The notes under the pieces: generated by a model | What the model saw: the letters and a program-made list of their open reading frames with translations, nothing else | Told to the model about the DNA's origin: nothing | The model's database searches: none | In this document: in pieces, positions 22,540-34,130 of the stretch | How the letters are laid out: the number at the start of each line of letters is the position of its first letter | Numbering within the stretch: position 1 is the stretch's first letter | Origin: Ampelocalamus luodianensis | Lineage: Eukaryota; Streptophyta; Magnoliopsida; Poales; Poaceae | NCBI GenBank assembly: GCA_036346255.1 | Contig: CM070627.1 | Span: 34,494,143 to 34,558,142 of the forward strand | Direction of reading: 5' to 3' | DNA: 64,000 nt | Made by a program: the position numbers and the translations under genes

Positions 22540-23160
22540 CAGAAAGGAAAGGCTTCGACTAGGTGATGTTACCCTCTCCGACCAGCTTAATCAAATCAAG
22601 AGTAGCAACTTGAGTTAGACAAACGTCTGGAGTACCTTAAAAATTCGTTCAACCTTTTCCAGTGGACTCGACAGGTTTGCCCTGGTAGCAAGAGTTAGAA
22701 GTAGGACGACGCTAGGAAGTTCCATCTAGTGGGAAGGACCACGTGCAGAGAGGAAAGACTTTGGCTAGGTGTTGTGTCTTTCTCCAACCAGTTGTAACGA
22801 ACCGGGTTTACCAAAAGTAGTCGAACAAATTACAAAAGTGTACTCTACTTAGAGTGTTTTTCAAAATGAATGAAGAAATAAACTAAGGTGATTAGAGTTG
22901 GCTTGAAAATATTTCGACCATGTTTGTTGAACCTGAGCTCTTTGTGTTGGTACTAAAAGTGAGGAAGGAGTCGACGCTAGGAAGTTCCTTCTAGTGGGCA
23001 GGACCACGTGCAGAGAGAAAAGGCTTCGACTAGGTGATGTTACCGTTCTTTTGACTAATGTAAAGAAAGATTGAATGTTTAAAAAATGATAAAAAATTAT
23101 CAAAGCACTACTCAAAATAAGACAATAAAGATAGAAAGAACCTGGTACTTTATTGTTGGC
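22540..23160 (-). other. Y sequence behind pol
   Basis: Non-coding sequence follows the integrase end. A module of about 50 bp resembling GTGCAGAGAGAAAAGGCTTCGACTAGG recurs near 22545, 22743 and 23009; W has one comparable copy near 8000. The left edge abuts truncated LTR V. Confidence 0.6.
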
Positions 23161-24200
23161 ATGGTTGGTTACACATAAAATTTGCGTAATTGGTCGATGT
23201 TCCAAGAGTTTGAGAGAATTCGGCCGCTTTCCATCACTAGTCGTACTGAACCTGGTCGTGTAACTTTGACCACTGTGTAAGGACCTTCTCACTTGGGGGA
23301 AAGTTTATTCCGATTAGACTGGGAATGAATTTTCTTCAATACTAAGTCACCTACAGCAAGGCTGTGAGGTTAGACCTTAAGATCGTAGTATTTGCGCATG
23401 GCTTGTTGGTAGACTACTGAATGGATTAAGGCCCGATTTATCTTCTCTTTGAGTAGGTTGATGTCATCTGCTCGAAGTTATTCTTGGTTAGAGTCATTAA
23501 AAGTTTCGACCCTTGTCGATCGGATCTTTAGTTTTGGAGGAAGCATGGCTTCAGCTCCAAAAACTAGGAAAAGGGGGGTTTGTCCTGTTGCTCGATTAGC
23601 AGTCATGCGGATTGCCCATAATACGGATGGTAACTCTTGCACCCAAGCCCCCGAGCGCTTGACAAGCTGGTCAAAAACTTGAGTTTTGATGCCCTGCATT
23701 ATTTGGCCATTCGCTATTTCGGCTGCCCCATTGCTTTGGGGATGGGCAACAGAAGCATAACACAATTTGGTACCGAATTCATCACAAAATTTTTGAAATT
23801 TTGCGCTCAAAAATTGCTTACCATTATCTATAATTATTCGACTTGGGACTCCAAACCGAGTAATCACGCTTCTCATCATGAACCTTTTTGCTGCTTCCAT
23901 TGTTATCCCAGTCACAAGTTCAACTTCAATCTATTTTCAGAACGTATCAATAGCCACAAAAAGGAACTCGAAGCGACTTGGAGCTTTTGGAAACGGTCCT
24001 AGTATATCGAGACCCCAGGTCGCCAAAGGCTAAGATGGAGGTATCATTTGTAATGCCTGAGTCAGTTGGTGTATCTGCTGGCTATGAAACTAGCATTGTA
24101 CACACTTCTTAACCAGCTCTTTGGCATCATAGATGGTTGTTGGCCAGTAGAAACCTTATCGAAAGTTCTTTCTGATCAGCGTTCTGTAGGAAGCACGAGT
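23160..24200 (-). pseudogene. Integrase of Y
   Basis: An open frame of 146 codons (23915-23478) contains the second catalytic Asp region (RIIIDNGKQFLS), YASVAHPQSNGAAE with the catalytic Glu, and WAIRMTANRATGQTP. The first Asp region (VAIDTF) is readable at about 23955 in another frame. The zinc-binding N-terminus (24050-24200) is damaged. The C-terminus (23292-23170) reads SLKLLEHRPITQILCV, like W. Frameshifts and stops prevent full-length translation. Confidence 0.85.
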
Positions 24201-24289
24201 TTCACAGATGCCCCCATGTATGTCGTGAAGGAGATTTAATCCTTCTCTCTGTGATATGCATTGTATGAGTACCCCTTGAGTGCCTCATT

Positions 24290-24777
24290 TATAAAGGACT
24301 CATTCGACCAAAGTATACATTTTGACCTTTCGGGATAAGCGATTTGCCTCGAGATCATCATCGAGTATTGTACCCTTCTGAAGATACACGTAGATGGGAT
24401 TCATCCAAGTACCCTCGTGTTCTAGAGAGGCTGTCTCAATAGGAGGTGTCTCTAGTTCTTCGGCCAGATACGACTTCTGAAGTTTCTCCAAGAAGACTCC
24501 TTTTGGTACTTGTGATTGGGAAGAAGCCGTACGAGCAAGCTGGTCTGTGAGGAAATTATCTTTTCGAGGGATAAATTGTAACTCGAAATAAAAAAAATAC
24601 TTTTCAAGCTTTCGAACTTCCGATAAGTACCGAGAGATGGTCGGGTTAGAGCACTGGTACTCTTTTTCGACCTGATTCATGACTAGTTGAGAGTTTCCTC
24701 TCACGAGTAGTTGTCAAATCCCGAGTGCTTTCGCAGCTCGTATGCCAGCTAGCAAACCTTCGTACTTTACCATGTTT
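24290..24777 (-). pseudogene. Archaeal-type RNase H of Y, C-terminal part
   Basis: The frame 24704-24300 starts MRGNSQLVMNQVEKEYQ and contains RKDNFLTDQLARTASS. The D of the W motif GDSQ is N here, so a catalytic residue is lost. The N-terminal part lies at 43781-43890, on the other side of solo LTR X, and the two halves meet within the sequence for VVEYEGLLAG. Confidence 0.85.
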
Positions 24778-25472
24778 TTAGTTGTCGGGACCCAAAAATG
24801 CAATTTTGGACCCTCTGTGTATAATGCACTAGTCCAGGATCACAGTAGTGCACATAGTGGCAACATCGATGAAATATCATTTCTATATACAAAGATGACT
24901 AATAAATAGGCAAATAATAATAAATATTAGAGTAAAAACCTTAAGGTCAAAGCTTACAATTAATACTTCAGAAGGCGAACAACTCAAATAAGCTGCAGCG
25001 AAACGTAACAGAATAACTTCAGTGAAACCCATCCATATGCCTACAGGCTGTCGGCTGGGGTAACGCGGCCTAGTTCTCCACGCTCCTTGAAGTAGACCTT
25101 GTTGACTGATGATGATCTGATGTAGCCTTCTCAACTGAAGAGAATTGTGTATAGCAAGAATGAGTACACAACCGTACTCAACAAGTTGTACCATAGAATG
25201 CAAATATAGATGATGTCTTATTCCAAAGGAAATGGCTTCTGTGGTTCTTTTGCAGAAATGCAGTATTTGCTATTGAATACAATAATAGATTGAAAATATA
25301 ATTCAAAACAAATAGACAAAAATAATTTAATAGTTGTTTTCATAAAGACACTAAGCTAACAGATTAATTCACACAGCCACATGACTTAAGTCACACAGCT
25401 CCCATCCCAAAGTTTTATGAAAATCTACCCCTCGTGTGAAATCCCCGAGCACGTCCATGACCGTTGACACGG

Positions 25473-25484
25473 CTATTCGAATAG
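25473..25484 (-). promoter_or_regulatory. Conserved palindrome CTATTCGAATAG in LTR X
   Basis: The 12-bp palindrome sits in a block (minus-strand TGTACAACCTCTGCAGAG, then TGTAAAA, then the palindrome, then GCCGT) that is nearly the same at 35190-35230. Related blocks occur at 31231 and 40662. Its role is unknown. Confidence 0.65.
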
Positions 25485-26910
25485 TTTTACACTCTGCAGA
25501 GGTTGTACATTTTACCCACAAGATGCAATCAACTGGATCAGAGCTGATCACAACAAAACCTTTCCGAAACTTCATCTCAACATTGACACTTCCGATGTGC
25601 TTAATCGCTAGACAACCCACTGAGAAAGCCAGTCTGACACACACCGTTGGACAAGGACACGACGAACCGCCCCGTGATGCGACTACCTGGTAGTACACAC
25701 CTCCACCCATGCAATACAACCTAACCTACAACCTGACTAATCAATGCCAAGAATCCATAACTCACTAAGTTAGGTCCGTCCCTTCAGGCATGTGGTTGTA
25801 CATTAAGGCCCAGTTCAATGGCACACAAAGTTAAATCTTAATTGACCAAGGCAAGACTTCCAAATTCTAACTATTATTCCCTATGCATACAGCTTATTAT
25901 TGCTATGCACGTAGCTCCACCATAACAAAACACAATACCACTTGCCTCAGTTTAAACCCTTTCCCACCCTGTTGGTTAAGTACAACATATGCCATCAACG
26001 AGTAATAGCACATAGTACACACAATTTTAACACATAATTCCATAATCACTTAGTCAAGTTTATAATTGCAACTCACATGAGATGATGACTCGTGACATGG
26101 CTAAGCAATCTACTCATACTAACAAACCCACATTGGTGCTACGATAATACCAACTAAATAATGAACCAATCTAGGGTGACAAAAGATCATGGCATAACAA
26201 TAGACAAGGTGGATATAATAAATTGGATTAATAACTAAACCTAAAAGCATTTAAATAAATACTTAAAGTAAATGCAATACTTTGAATCAAAGTAATTTTG
26301 AAAATTGGGATTCAATATGATCAAAGGTACAACTTACCTTGCTATAGCAATGATGGTCTTATTTTATCTTCAATCTTCTATTTGTTTGGCCTTCAGCTCT
26401 TTTAGACGATTTCGAGACTTCGACGTCTAACGAGAAAGAATGCACAAACCAAACAAAATTCAAAAAGACAAATCAAGTAAACTCCAAATTGAAATTGAAC
26501 GGTATTGGAAGGTAGATAATGAATTTAGATGAATTTAGAAACTTGAATGAGCTCAATCGGAATTCGAATGAAGAAGATATGGCTCTCGGAAGATTGATAT
26601 TCACAAGAAATAATGAAAAAGGAAAAGGGAGAGAGAAACTGACATGTAAGGTCTATGGAATATTCCCAGAATATTCTATTCCAAAAATATTAGAAAATGG
26701 CTGAGTGTATGACAGGTGGAACCTACTGATATTTAATGAAATTCTAGAATTAAAATAATTCCAGAAAAGACATGGATAGGATGACATGTGGCCCATTGGT
26801 CCATAGACCAAGTCCACGATCCAGGGTTTAGGTTCACGGTAGAATAGGTTTATGGTATAGTGCTGCCAAGGTTGGGTCTAGGTGTCAAAGAGTAGGCTCA
26901 TGGTGAACCA

Positions 26911-27147
26911 TGTAATAGCCCAAAATTTCAATTCTCAGTTGAAAATAAAAATTTAATTAATTTTTGTGGTTTTTCTGGAAATTTTAAAAGCTTTTCCTTA
27001 AGTATTTCAAAGTTAAAATAAATTATTTACAAAATTAATTACCAAATATAAGTTGGAATTATTTTATTTAAATCCAAAATGACTAAGAGAATTTCTGTGA
27101 ATTTTCTCATAATTTTTGGATATTATTTGCTATTTTCTAAAGCCCTT
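26911..27147 (+). repeat. 5' LTR remnant of the chromovirus
   Basis: It aligns with 28800-29036 of the 3' LTR (AGCCCAAAATTTCAATTCTC and onward). Identity ends at CTAAAGCCCTT, where pol sequence begins. Confidence 0.9.
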
Positions 27148-28745
27148 GGATTCCATTATCACCGGGCAAAGCAAACGTAGTGGCAGATGGCCTAAGCAAA
27201 AAAGCATATTGCAACGCTACGTTAGTTCAAGAGAATCAGCCAAATTTGTACGAGGAATTGAAGCATTTGAACTTGGAGATTGTCAACCATGGCTGTGTGA
27301 ACACTCTGGAAGTTCAACCAGCCATTCAGAGCCAGATCAGGGAGAAGCAGATAGAAGATGAAGACATCAAAGAAAGCAGGACGAATATGAGAAGAGGCAA
27401 AGCCCCAGGATTTTCTAAGGATGAGCAAGCCACAATATGGTTTGCAGACTGCATCTGTGTACCTAACCATCAGGAAACAAAACAGCTGATTCTAAAGGAA
27501 GCACATGAATCACCTCACTCTATTCATCCCAGAAGTACCCAGATGTACCAGGATCTAAAAGAAAAATATTGGTGGGTCAGCATGAAGCGAGAAATCGTTA
27601 AGTTTATTGCACGTTGCGATGTATGCCAACGCATTAAGGGAGAACATCAAAGACCCGCTGGATTATTACAACCATTACCAATTCCCGAATGAAAATGGAA
27701 GGAGGTTGGTATGGACTTCATTACTAGACTTCCTAGGACCCAATCGGGATGTGATTCCATATGAGTGATAATTGATCGGTTGACTAAAGTGGTCCACTTT
27801 ATTTCAGTCAAGATCACCTACAAAAGCAGCAAGCTAGCAGAGTTATACATGGCCAGGATCATTTGTCTACATGGAGTACCCAAGAAGATCGTGTCCGAGA
27901 GAGGTTCGCAATTTACATCAAGGTTTTGGCAGAGCTTGCATGAAGCATTGGGGAACAGACTCAACTTCAGTACAGCATATCACCCTCAAACTGATGGCCA
28001 GACTGAGTGTGTGAATCAAATCCGAGAAGACATGCTTCGAGCCTGTGCTATAGATTATGGAAGAGGTTGGGACAAGAATCTGCCCTATGTAGAATTCTCA
28101 TACAACAACAGCTACCAAGCCAGCCTATAGATGTCTCCATTTGAAGCCCTGTAAGGCAGAAAGTGTAGGACTCCACTCCTTTGGGATCAAGTGGGAGAAC
28201 ATCAATTCTTTGGACCGGAATTGATTAAAGAAGCTGAAAATAAGGTAAAGGCGATAAAGGAACACCTGAAAGTGGCTTAGTCCTGACAAAAGAGCTATGC
28301 TGATAACCGTCGGAGGGAATTGACCTTTGAGATAGGAGATTTAGTCTATCTTAGAGTTACTCCACTTAGAGGAGTAAGAAGATTTCAGACTAAAGGAAAA
28401 CTTGCACCTAGGTTCGTTGGACCTTATAAGATCTTGGCAAGAAGAGGTGAAGTTGCTTACCAGTTGGAACTGCCGGCATCCTTGTCTGCAGTACATGACG
28501 TCTTCCATGTCTCCCAACTCAAGAAGTGTCTTAGGGTGCCAACCGAAGAAACACCGCATGAGAGCATCGATGTACAGGAAGATCTCACTTATGTGGAATA
28601 ACCAATCAAGATCCTTGATGTTGCAAAGCGTATCACTAGAAGCAAGGTCATCCGTTCGTGCAAGGTCCAATGGAGTAATCACTTAGAAGAAGAAGCCATC
28701 TCGGAGCGAGAAGAAGACTAGAAAGCCAAATATCCCCACCTTTTT
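27148..28745 (+). pseudogene. Chromovirus pol: RNase H end, integrase and chromodomain
   Basis: It begins with the RNase H tail (KANVVADGLSKKA, 27170 on). The HHCC zinc finger follows: HPRSTQMYQDLKEKYWW and FIARCDVCQRIKG. The integrase core has a degraded first Asp region (WKEVGMDFITRLPR), VSERGSQFTSRFW (the second Asp is changed, S-E-R-G for S-D-R-G) and HPQTDGQTECVNQ (the Glu is retained). The GPY/F-like module KLAPRFVGPYKIL precedes HDVFHVSQLKKC and a C-terminal chromodomain with LDVAKRITRSK and VQWSNHLEEEA. In-frame stops lie near 27690, 27765, 28128, 28155 and 28278. The chromodomain places it in the chromoviruses; the order and LTR type fit Tekay/Del. Confidence 0.9.
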
Positions 28746-28777
28746 GCTGACCAAGTCTGAATCTCGGGGACAAGATT

Positions 28778-28797
28778 CTCTTTAGGGGGGGGGTAGG
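28778..28797 (+). other. Polypurine tract of the chromovirus
   Basis: CTTTAGGGGGGGGGTAGG lies just before the 3' LTR start at 28800. Purine runs at this spot prime plus-strand DNA synthesis in LTR elements. Confidence 0.85.
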
Positions 28798-29533
28798 TTT
28801 GCAACAGCCCAAAATTTCAATTCTCAGTGGAAAATAATTTTTAATTAATTTTTATGGTTTTTCTAGAAATTTTAAAGCTTTTTCTTAAGTATTTCAACGT
28901 AAAAACAAATTATTTACAAAATTAATAACCAAATATAAGTTGAAATTATTTTATTTGACTCCAAAATGACTTAGAGAATTTCTGTGAATTTTCTCATAAT
29001 TTTTTGATATTATTTGCTATTTTCTAAAGTCCTTTTTGAATTAACAGGATTAAATAAATTGCTAAATAAATTAAAATCCAGAAATAACCTTCAGGTCGAA
29101 ACTTCCTCAGCCCAGCCCTTTTTCTTGCGCACGCGGCTCGTTTGGCCCGCCTCACCCACGCGCCCCTCTCCTCTCCCTCTCTGTCGCCGACAAGTGGGGC
29201 CATCTTATAGCCCCTCTCTCCTTTCACCGCCTCTCTCTTTCACCGCTAGGTGGGCCTGCTCGTGCCGCATCACCCTTCTTCTCCTTTCCTTTCTTCCCTG
29301 TAGTGCCTTCCTTTCTCGTTCTTTCTCATTCGCCATTAACGTATCTTCGAACTTTCCAAAACCCGGTGGAATCCGTATCGCATCTCGGTGATTTCATGCG
29401 CATTAAACACCCTATATCAATTCGCATCCGACCCGGCCTTGTCCCTTCCATCTTCGGCACTAAATCCCGAGAATTTTGCCAGAGTCCCGCTCGGACCTTC
29501 GTGCACCGTACGAAGCCTCGGCCTCGCTCGCGC

Positions 29534-29545
29534 CCTATAAATAGG
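29534..29545 (+). promoter_or_regulatory. TATA box of the chromovirus 3' LTR
   Basis: CCTATAAATAGG lies in a GC-rich promoter-like region about 730 bp into the LTR. The solo LTR at 32412 has CTCTATAAATAGAG at about 630 bp in. Confidence 0.65.
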
Positions 29546-29950
29546 AGCTACAGGACCGCCATGGCCTCCGCATCCCAACGCCGCCACCCTCATAGCTTCT
29601 CCCCTCCTCAAGTGCCCGAATTCTAGAAGTTTTTGCCGTCAGCCAAAGCTCGTGTCTTCTAAGGCGCAGTCAAGCTCGCTCCGGCCACCTCGATCGCACC
29701 ATCGGCTTCGTCTCGACGCCGCCACCCTCGTGCACACACCCACTTCGCCGGAGAGCCTCAGGAATGACTTCGCCGCCGTAGACTTAATCTCGCTGCCACT
29801 TCATCGCTCATCGTCGGCGACTCCTTCGCGCCCCTCCGCCACAAGGTATAGCATCTTCTTCAGCATCATCTTCTCTTCTTTTTGTGCACCTTCGTGTAGC
29901 TCGTCGTGGCACATAGCGTCAGCAAGCTTGTAGCCGAGTGTCGCCGCTTT

Positions 29951-30094
29951 CGACTAGTGTAGTCGTAACTTCCTTTCGACTAGTGGTCATAGCTTCCTTT
30001 CGACCAGTGTGGTCGTAGCCTTCTTTCGACCAGTGTGGTCATAGCGTCTTTCGACTAGTGTGGTCGTAGTGCCTTTCGATCAGTGCAGTCAAAA
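29951..30094. repeat. Hairpin array in the chromovirus LTR
   Basis: There are five or six units of about 28-31 bp. Arms pair as CGACT-AGTGT-AGTCG (29951-29965) and CGACC-AGTGT-GGTCG, a matched change of both arms. The last units carry one mismatch or wobble each. Confidence 0.8.
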
Positions 30095-31230
30095 TTCCCT
30101 TCCTACTATAGTACTCATGGTACAGTACTCGTAGTACAGTGATCGATGTACAATACTCGGAAGATGAGCAGTACTCAAAATTCTTTCTGTACATCCAAAC
30201 TTCCAAGAGCCCGTATTTCTTCATACGAACTCCGATTTAATCGATTCAAATTCCTAAATTCATATAAATTCTAGATCTAACTAAATAAACTAAAATTATT
30301 TGATTTGGAGTTATTTTGAATTGTCATTTGAATTTATTTGAGCAATATTTGAGTTTTGTCATATTTTCACATATAGATTTTGACGACTCCGGAGAGCTTG
30401 ACCCTTCTGAGGATTTAGATTATCAGGACTTCGAGCAAGGAAAGTTATAGGTTGATCCCACTATTTTAAAGTATTTAATTCTGTTTTAAATTACTATTAC
30501 GTGCATAATTTTATTCATTTATTTTAAATTCCTGTTTTAAATTCCTAGTTACTCCAATTCCTTTGTATGGCCAATGTTGATGGTTGGATTATCATTCCCT
30601 TGTCACCATAGCTAAAATAAAAAATGAAAAATTATATGCTTAGACAATGCTTAGACCAAAAATCTTGAGTTTAGGCAGTTTAGCCAAATAATTCAAATTT
30701 GATTCAAATTATGTCTATGGTATTGTCTTACCATGGAAGGTTTAGAAAATGTTTTCACTTGTGAAATGAAATAAAATGGTTTAGACTTGGGCATAATTGA
30801 TGTTGGTTTGGTGCGAGTCGATGCACAGGATCGATTCATTTCTATAATCGAACCCAGGGTTGTGGAATGTTGCCCAAGTCAGTTAAGGACCGGTCTTCGA
30901 GCTGCATCTTGCTAAACTCCACCGTACTACCACATGTTCTGAATGGGCAGGACTAGGCTCCATAATTTGTAATACCTCATTGTTGTATATGCCATGTTGT
31001 TGTGTGGGTGTTGGGTAAACAGTATTCCCACCTAGCGCAAGAGGGGGCTTCCGGCGGGTGGTTAACCCAATGGAGTGAAACCTTAGTAGGCATGTAAACC
31101 TTGGGGTAGAACAATGGAGAAGCCTCGGGATAATTGCTTAGTCGCACACCTTCGAAAGCATGTATTGGCCAACATTAAAAGCAAATTATCTCCTGTGGGT
31201 AAAGTTGTACCACCCCTATAGATTATAAAA

Positions 31231-31242
31231 CTATTCAAATAG
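31231..31242 (+). promoter_or_regulatory. Variant of the conserved LTR palindrome (CTATTCAAATAG)
   Basis: This is the same block as at 35213 and 40662, with one substitution (G to A) breaking the palindrome. It is followed by the shared CGGTCATGGACATGCT. Confidence 0.6.
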
Positions 31243-33040
31243 TTATATCCACGGTCATGGACATGCTGAGCAAAGCCACTCAAAGTTAGACCTTGATTTT
31301 GTTTTAAAAGTGATTCTTTAGTAGATGATTTTGAGGATGGTTAATCCTTGTGGTAAAAATTGGGTGGTTAGCCATGTGATAGGAGGGTATCCTTAACCAT
31401 TCATTCATGGAGGTTATCCACTATAAAATTGCCAATTTAAAAATCTGATTTTAGTAACAAAATAAAAATTGCCTTGGAACTTAGTACGAGTATTTAAACT
31501 GAAAATGTTGCTTTATGCAAAACAGACCCTATCAGCCTCACTTGCTTACTTATGCATGCATCATAATCTTTTATTGGGTGTAACTTGCGAGTATGGAAGT
31601 TGTGCTCACTTTTGCTGAATAATATTTATTCAGGTGAAGAATTCTATAAAGATGGTGAGGATGACTAGGCCTACGCTCTTAGACGATTGCCTGTGGCGCA
31701 TCGTGTGGCTCGCTTACTATTTTGCTTCTGTTGTGTTCTTTTATTTGACCTTGAGACCAATTCTGTAATAAACTCTGAATTATAATAAATAAATGTGTGA
31801 TATGATTGTGATGTCACTTTTGTTCGACTATGTATGCTAGCTATCCTGGATTAGTGTATGAAATACAGAGAATCCAAGATCCTTCGTTCCCGGGTTCGAC
31901 AAACCAAGTCCATACAGGTTCGGGATTAGGGTGAGGGTGAGGTTGGCAGCTTAAGTGGTAGTGATGCCTGCATGGCATGCACGTTGCAACAACGTGGTGG
32001 ACATGGAGGACAAGGAGCTGAGGTGGCAGCTAACGAGGCAGGTGACATGACCAGGTGGTTGATGTGGCAAACTGTGCTGTCAAGATGGATGGGTGTTGCC
32101 ACTGTGGCTGCCACGAAGGACAAACGGCGATGTGGCAGGTGACCTAGCGTGCTGACATGGTGCGGGTGACAAGGCACAGGGATGGGGCGCTTGGAGCTCA
32201 CTGGCTCGCCGGTGTTGCGGCCACGGTGGCGACAAAGGAGTGACAAAACGGGTTCATCACATGACACTAAACAAGATGACGTGATTCGATGGCGACGGAG
32301 AAACGACAATCGTCGAAGACAAGCCATAAAGCGGTAGCGGAGGATCGGCTTCGACGGCAACAGCGCTGCGGCAGAGCTCCAATGAACTGGCAGGGGCATC
32401 GGGTAGAACATTGTAACATCCTAATTTTCAGGGCTTTTTGAAAATTTACAAAACTAAAAATAACCCTTTTGCTTTGTTTAATTGCCAAAGATTAACTTCG
32501 AGATTTTGGAAATTGAAAGCGATTTAATGTGAATTAATCAAACTTCAATTAAATCAGATTTGATTTGCTTTTAGTTGGTTGGAGTTCTCTGGTATTTAGA
32601 ATTCCCTTTCCTTGTTTGTACTGATTTTTCGTCGGCCCACTGCTCTCGTCGTCGGCTGCTCCACCCTCTCAACTTCGACCAGTCTGTTGGTCTCGACCAG
32701 GCCTTCGGTTTCAACCAGTCTATTGATCACGACCACCCCCTCGGTTTCGACCAGCCCAGCCTGTCAGCCGCCTGCTCACCTTTGTCTTCCTCTAGTCGCA
32801 AAAGTCATTGCGCATTAAATGTCGTCTGCGCATTTAATTGCCCATCCTCTGTCGCGCCTGCCTCATCCCATCCACCTTTTTTCCTCAGCGACGTGCGCAT
32901 TAAATGCCATCACCTCCACCATGTTTTTCCTCCTTTTTCCTCAGCGACATGCGCATTAAATGTTGTTGTCTCCGACCCACCACGTTTTTCCTCCCCCTTT
33001 TCACACCGCACCATCTTGTTGCCTGGTTCTCCTTTCTTAC

Positions 33041-33053
33041 TCTATAAATAGAG
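33041..33053 (+). promoter_or_regulatory. TATA box of solo LTR 32412-35970
   Basis: TCTATAAATAGAG lies about 630 bp into the LTR. It is followed at a plausible distance by a CT-rich leader. Confidence 0.65.
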
Positions 33054-33766
33054 CGCTAGGGAGCCTTTGTCCTCCTGTTTTCCCCTCGACTTTCCAGGTC
33101 TTCCTCTTTCTCTCGCCCCGTTTCACCATGCTTCAAGTTTCGCCGTCGCTGGCTGGAGCTAACGCCACCGCCTCTAGCGTCACCATTAAACTTCTCCTGC
33201 CGACGGTCGAACCACCTTCCTCCTCGTTGAACCGTGTGCCGCCTTCGCCTATTCAGGTGAGCACCACATGCACCCAACTCTCCCTCTCTCTCTCTTGTTG
33301 CTGTGGTTTGCCCGAAGCCCCGTGCTCCGAGTTTAAGCCCCGCATCAATTCTTATCCCAGAGCTCCTTGAAGTAATCCCCTCACTCTGGTTCAATTGTGT
33401 TTCACAGGAGCCACCGCTTTCCCCTTCTCCTCTAGTCCTGGTTGGCCCCCTTCATCGCCGTCCTCCTTCACCTTTGATTGCGAGCTTCCCCGCCGTCCTT
33501 CAACCTCCTCATCGCCGAAGAGTTCGCTGGAGTCCGCGTCATCCTTCAACCTCCTCATCACCGAAGAGTTCGTTGGAGTCCGCGTCATCTTCAACCTCCT
33601 CATCGGCGAAGAGTCCGCGTTGCCTTGAACCTCCTCGTCGCCGAAGAGTCTGCTGGAGTGCACGTTGTCTTCAACCTCTTCGACCACCGTTCACCGTCTC
33701 CTCCTCCTCCGGCCTCCCTCTCTGTCCTGGTGAGTTTCCTGTGCCCTGTTCTCCTTTCTTTCTTCT

Positions 33767-34130
33767 TTCGACCGCGTCGAGTAGTCGAATCCTTCTTTCT
33801 TCTTTCGACCGCGTCGAGTAGTCAAATCTTTCTTTCTTCTTTCGACCGCATCGAGCAATCGAATCCTTCTTTCTTCTTTCGAGCATGTCGACCAATCGAA
33901 TCCCTCTTTCTTCTTTCGACTGTGTCGAGCAGTAGAATCCCTCTTTCTTCTTTTGACCGCGTCGTGTAGTCGAATCCTTTTTTCTTCTTTCGACCACATA
34001 GAGCAGTCGTATCCCTCTTTCTTCCTACGACCACATTGAGTAGTCGTATTCTTCTTGTATCCTCCCTACGACCACGTTGGGTAGTCGTATCCTTCTTGTA
34101 TCCTCCATACAACCACGTTAAGTAGTCGTA
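33767..34130. repeat. 36-bp hairpin array in solo LTR
   Basis: Ten or so units have the form TTCGAC-N11-GTCGAA, separated by TCCTTCTTTCTTC-type spacers. In the right part the arms change together to TACGAC-N11-GTCGTA. Some units are worn. The arms are the same core (GTCG/CGAC) as in the W/Y array. Confidence 0.85.

Larger units (their letters stand above)
26911..31901 (+). mobile_element. Internally deleted Tekay-type chromovirus
   Basis: It starts TGTAATAGCCC at 26911, ends GGGTTCGACA at 31901, and is flanked by AACCA (26906-26910 and 31902-31906). Only the first 236 bp or so of the 5' LTR remain, joined at about 27147 to the end of RNase H. Gag, protease, RT and most of the 5' LTR are gone. 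Integrase, chromodomain, polypurine tract and a full 3.1-kb 3' LTR follow. Intact flanking repeats show that the deletion happened after insertion. Confidence 0.9.
28800..31901 (+). repeat. 3' LTR of the chromovirus (3.1 kb)
   Basis: It starts TGCAACAGCCC and ends TTCGACA. It contains a promoter region with CCTATAAATAGG (29534-29545), a hairpin array (29951-30094), the acidic segment GACGACTCCGGAGAGC (30388 on), a conserved near-palindrome (31231-31242) and a poly(A)-type AATAAA-rich end (31768-31795). Short frames inside are not genes. Confidence 0.88.

Noticed and set aside
25369..25719. 116-codon minus-strand frame and its opposite-strand partner
   Set aside because: It lies entirely within LTR X and spans the conserved palindrome block, which is shared with other LTRs at the nucleotide level only.
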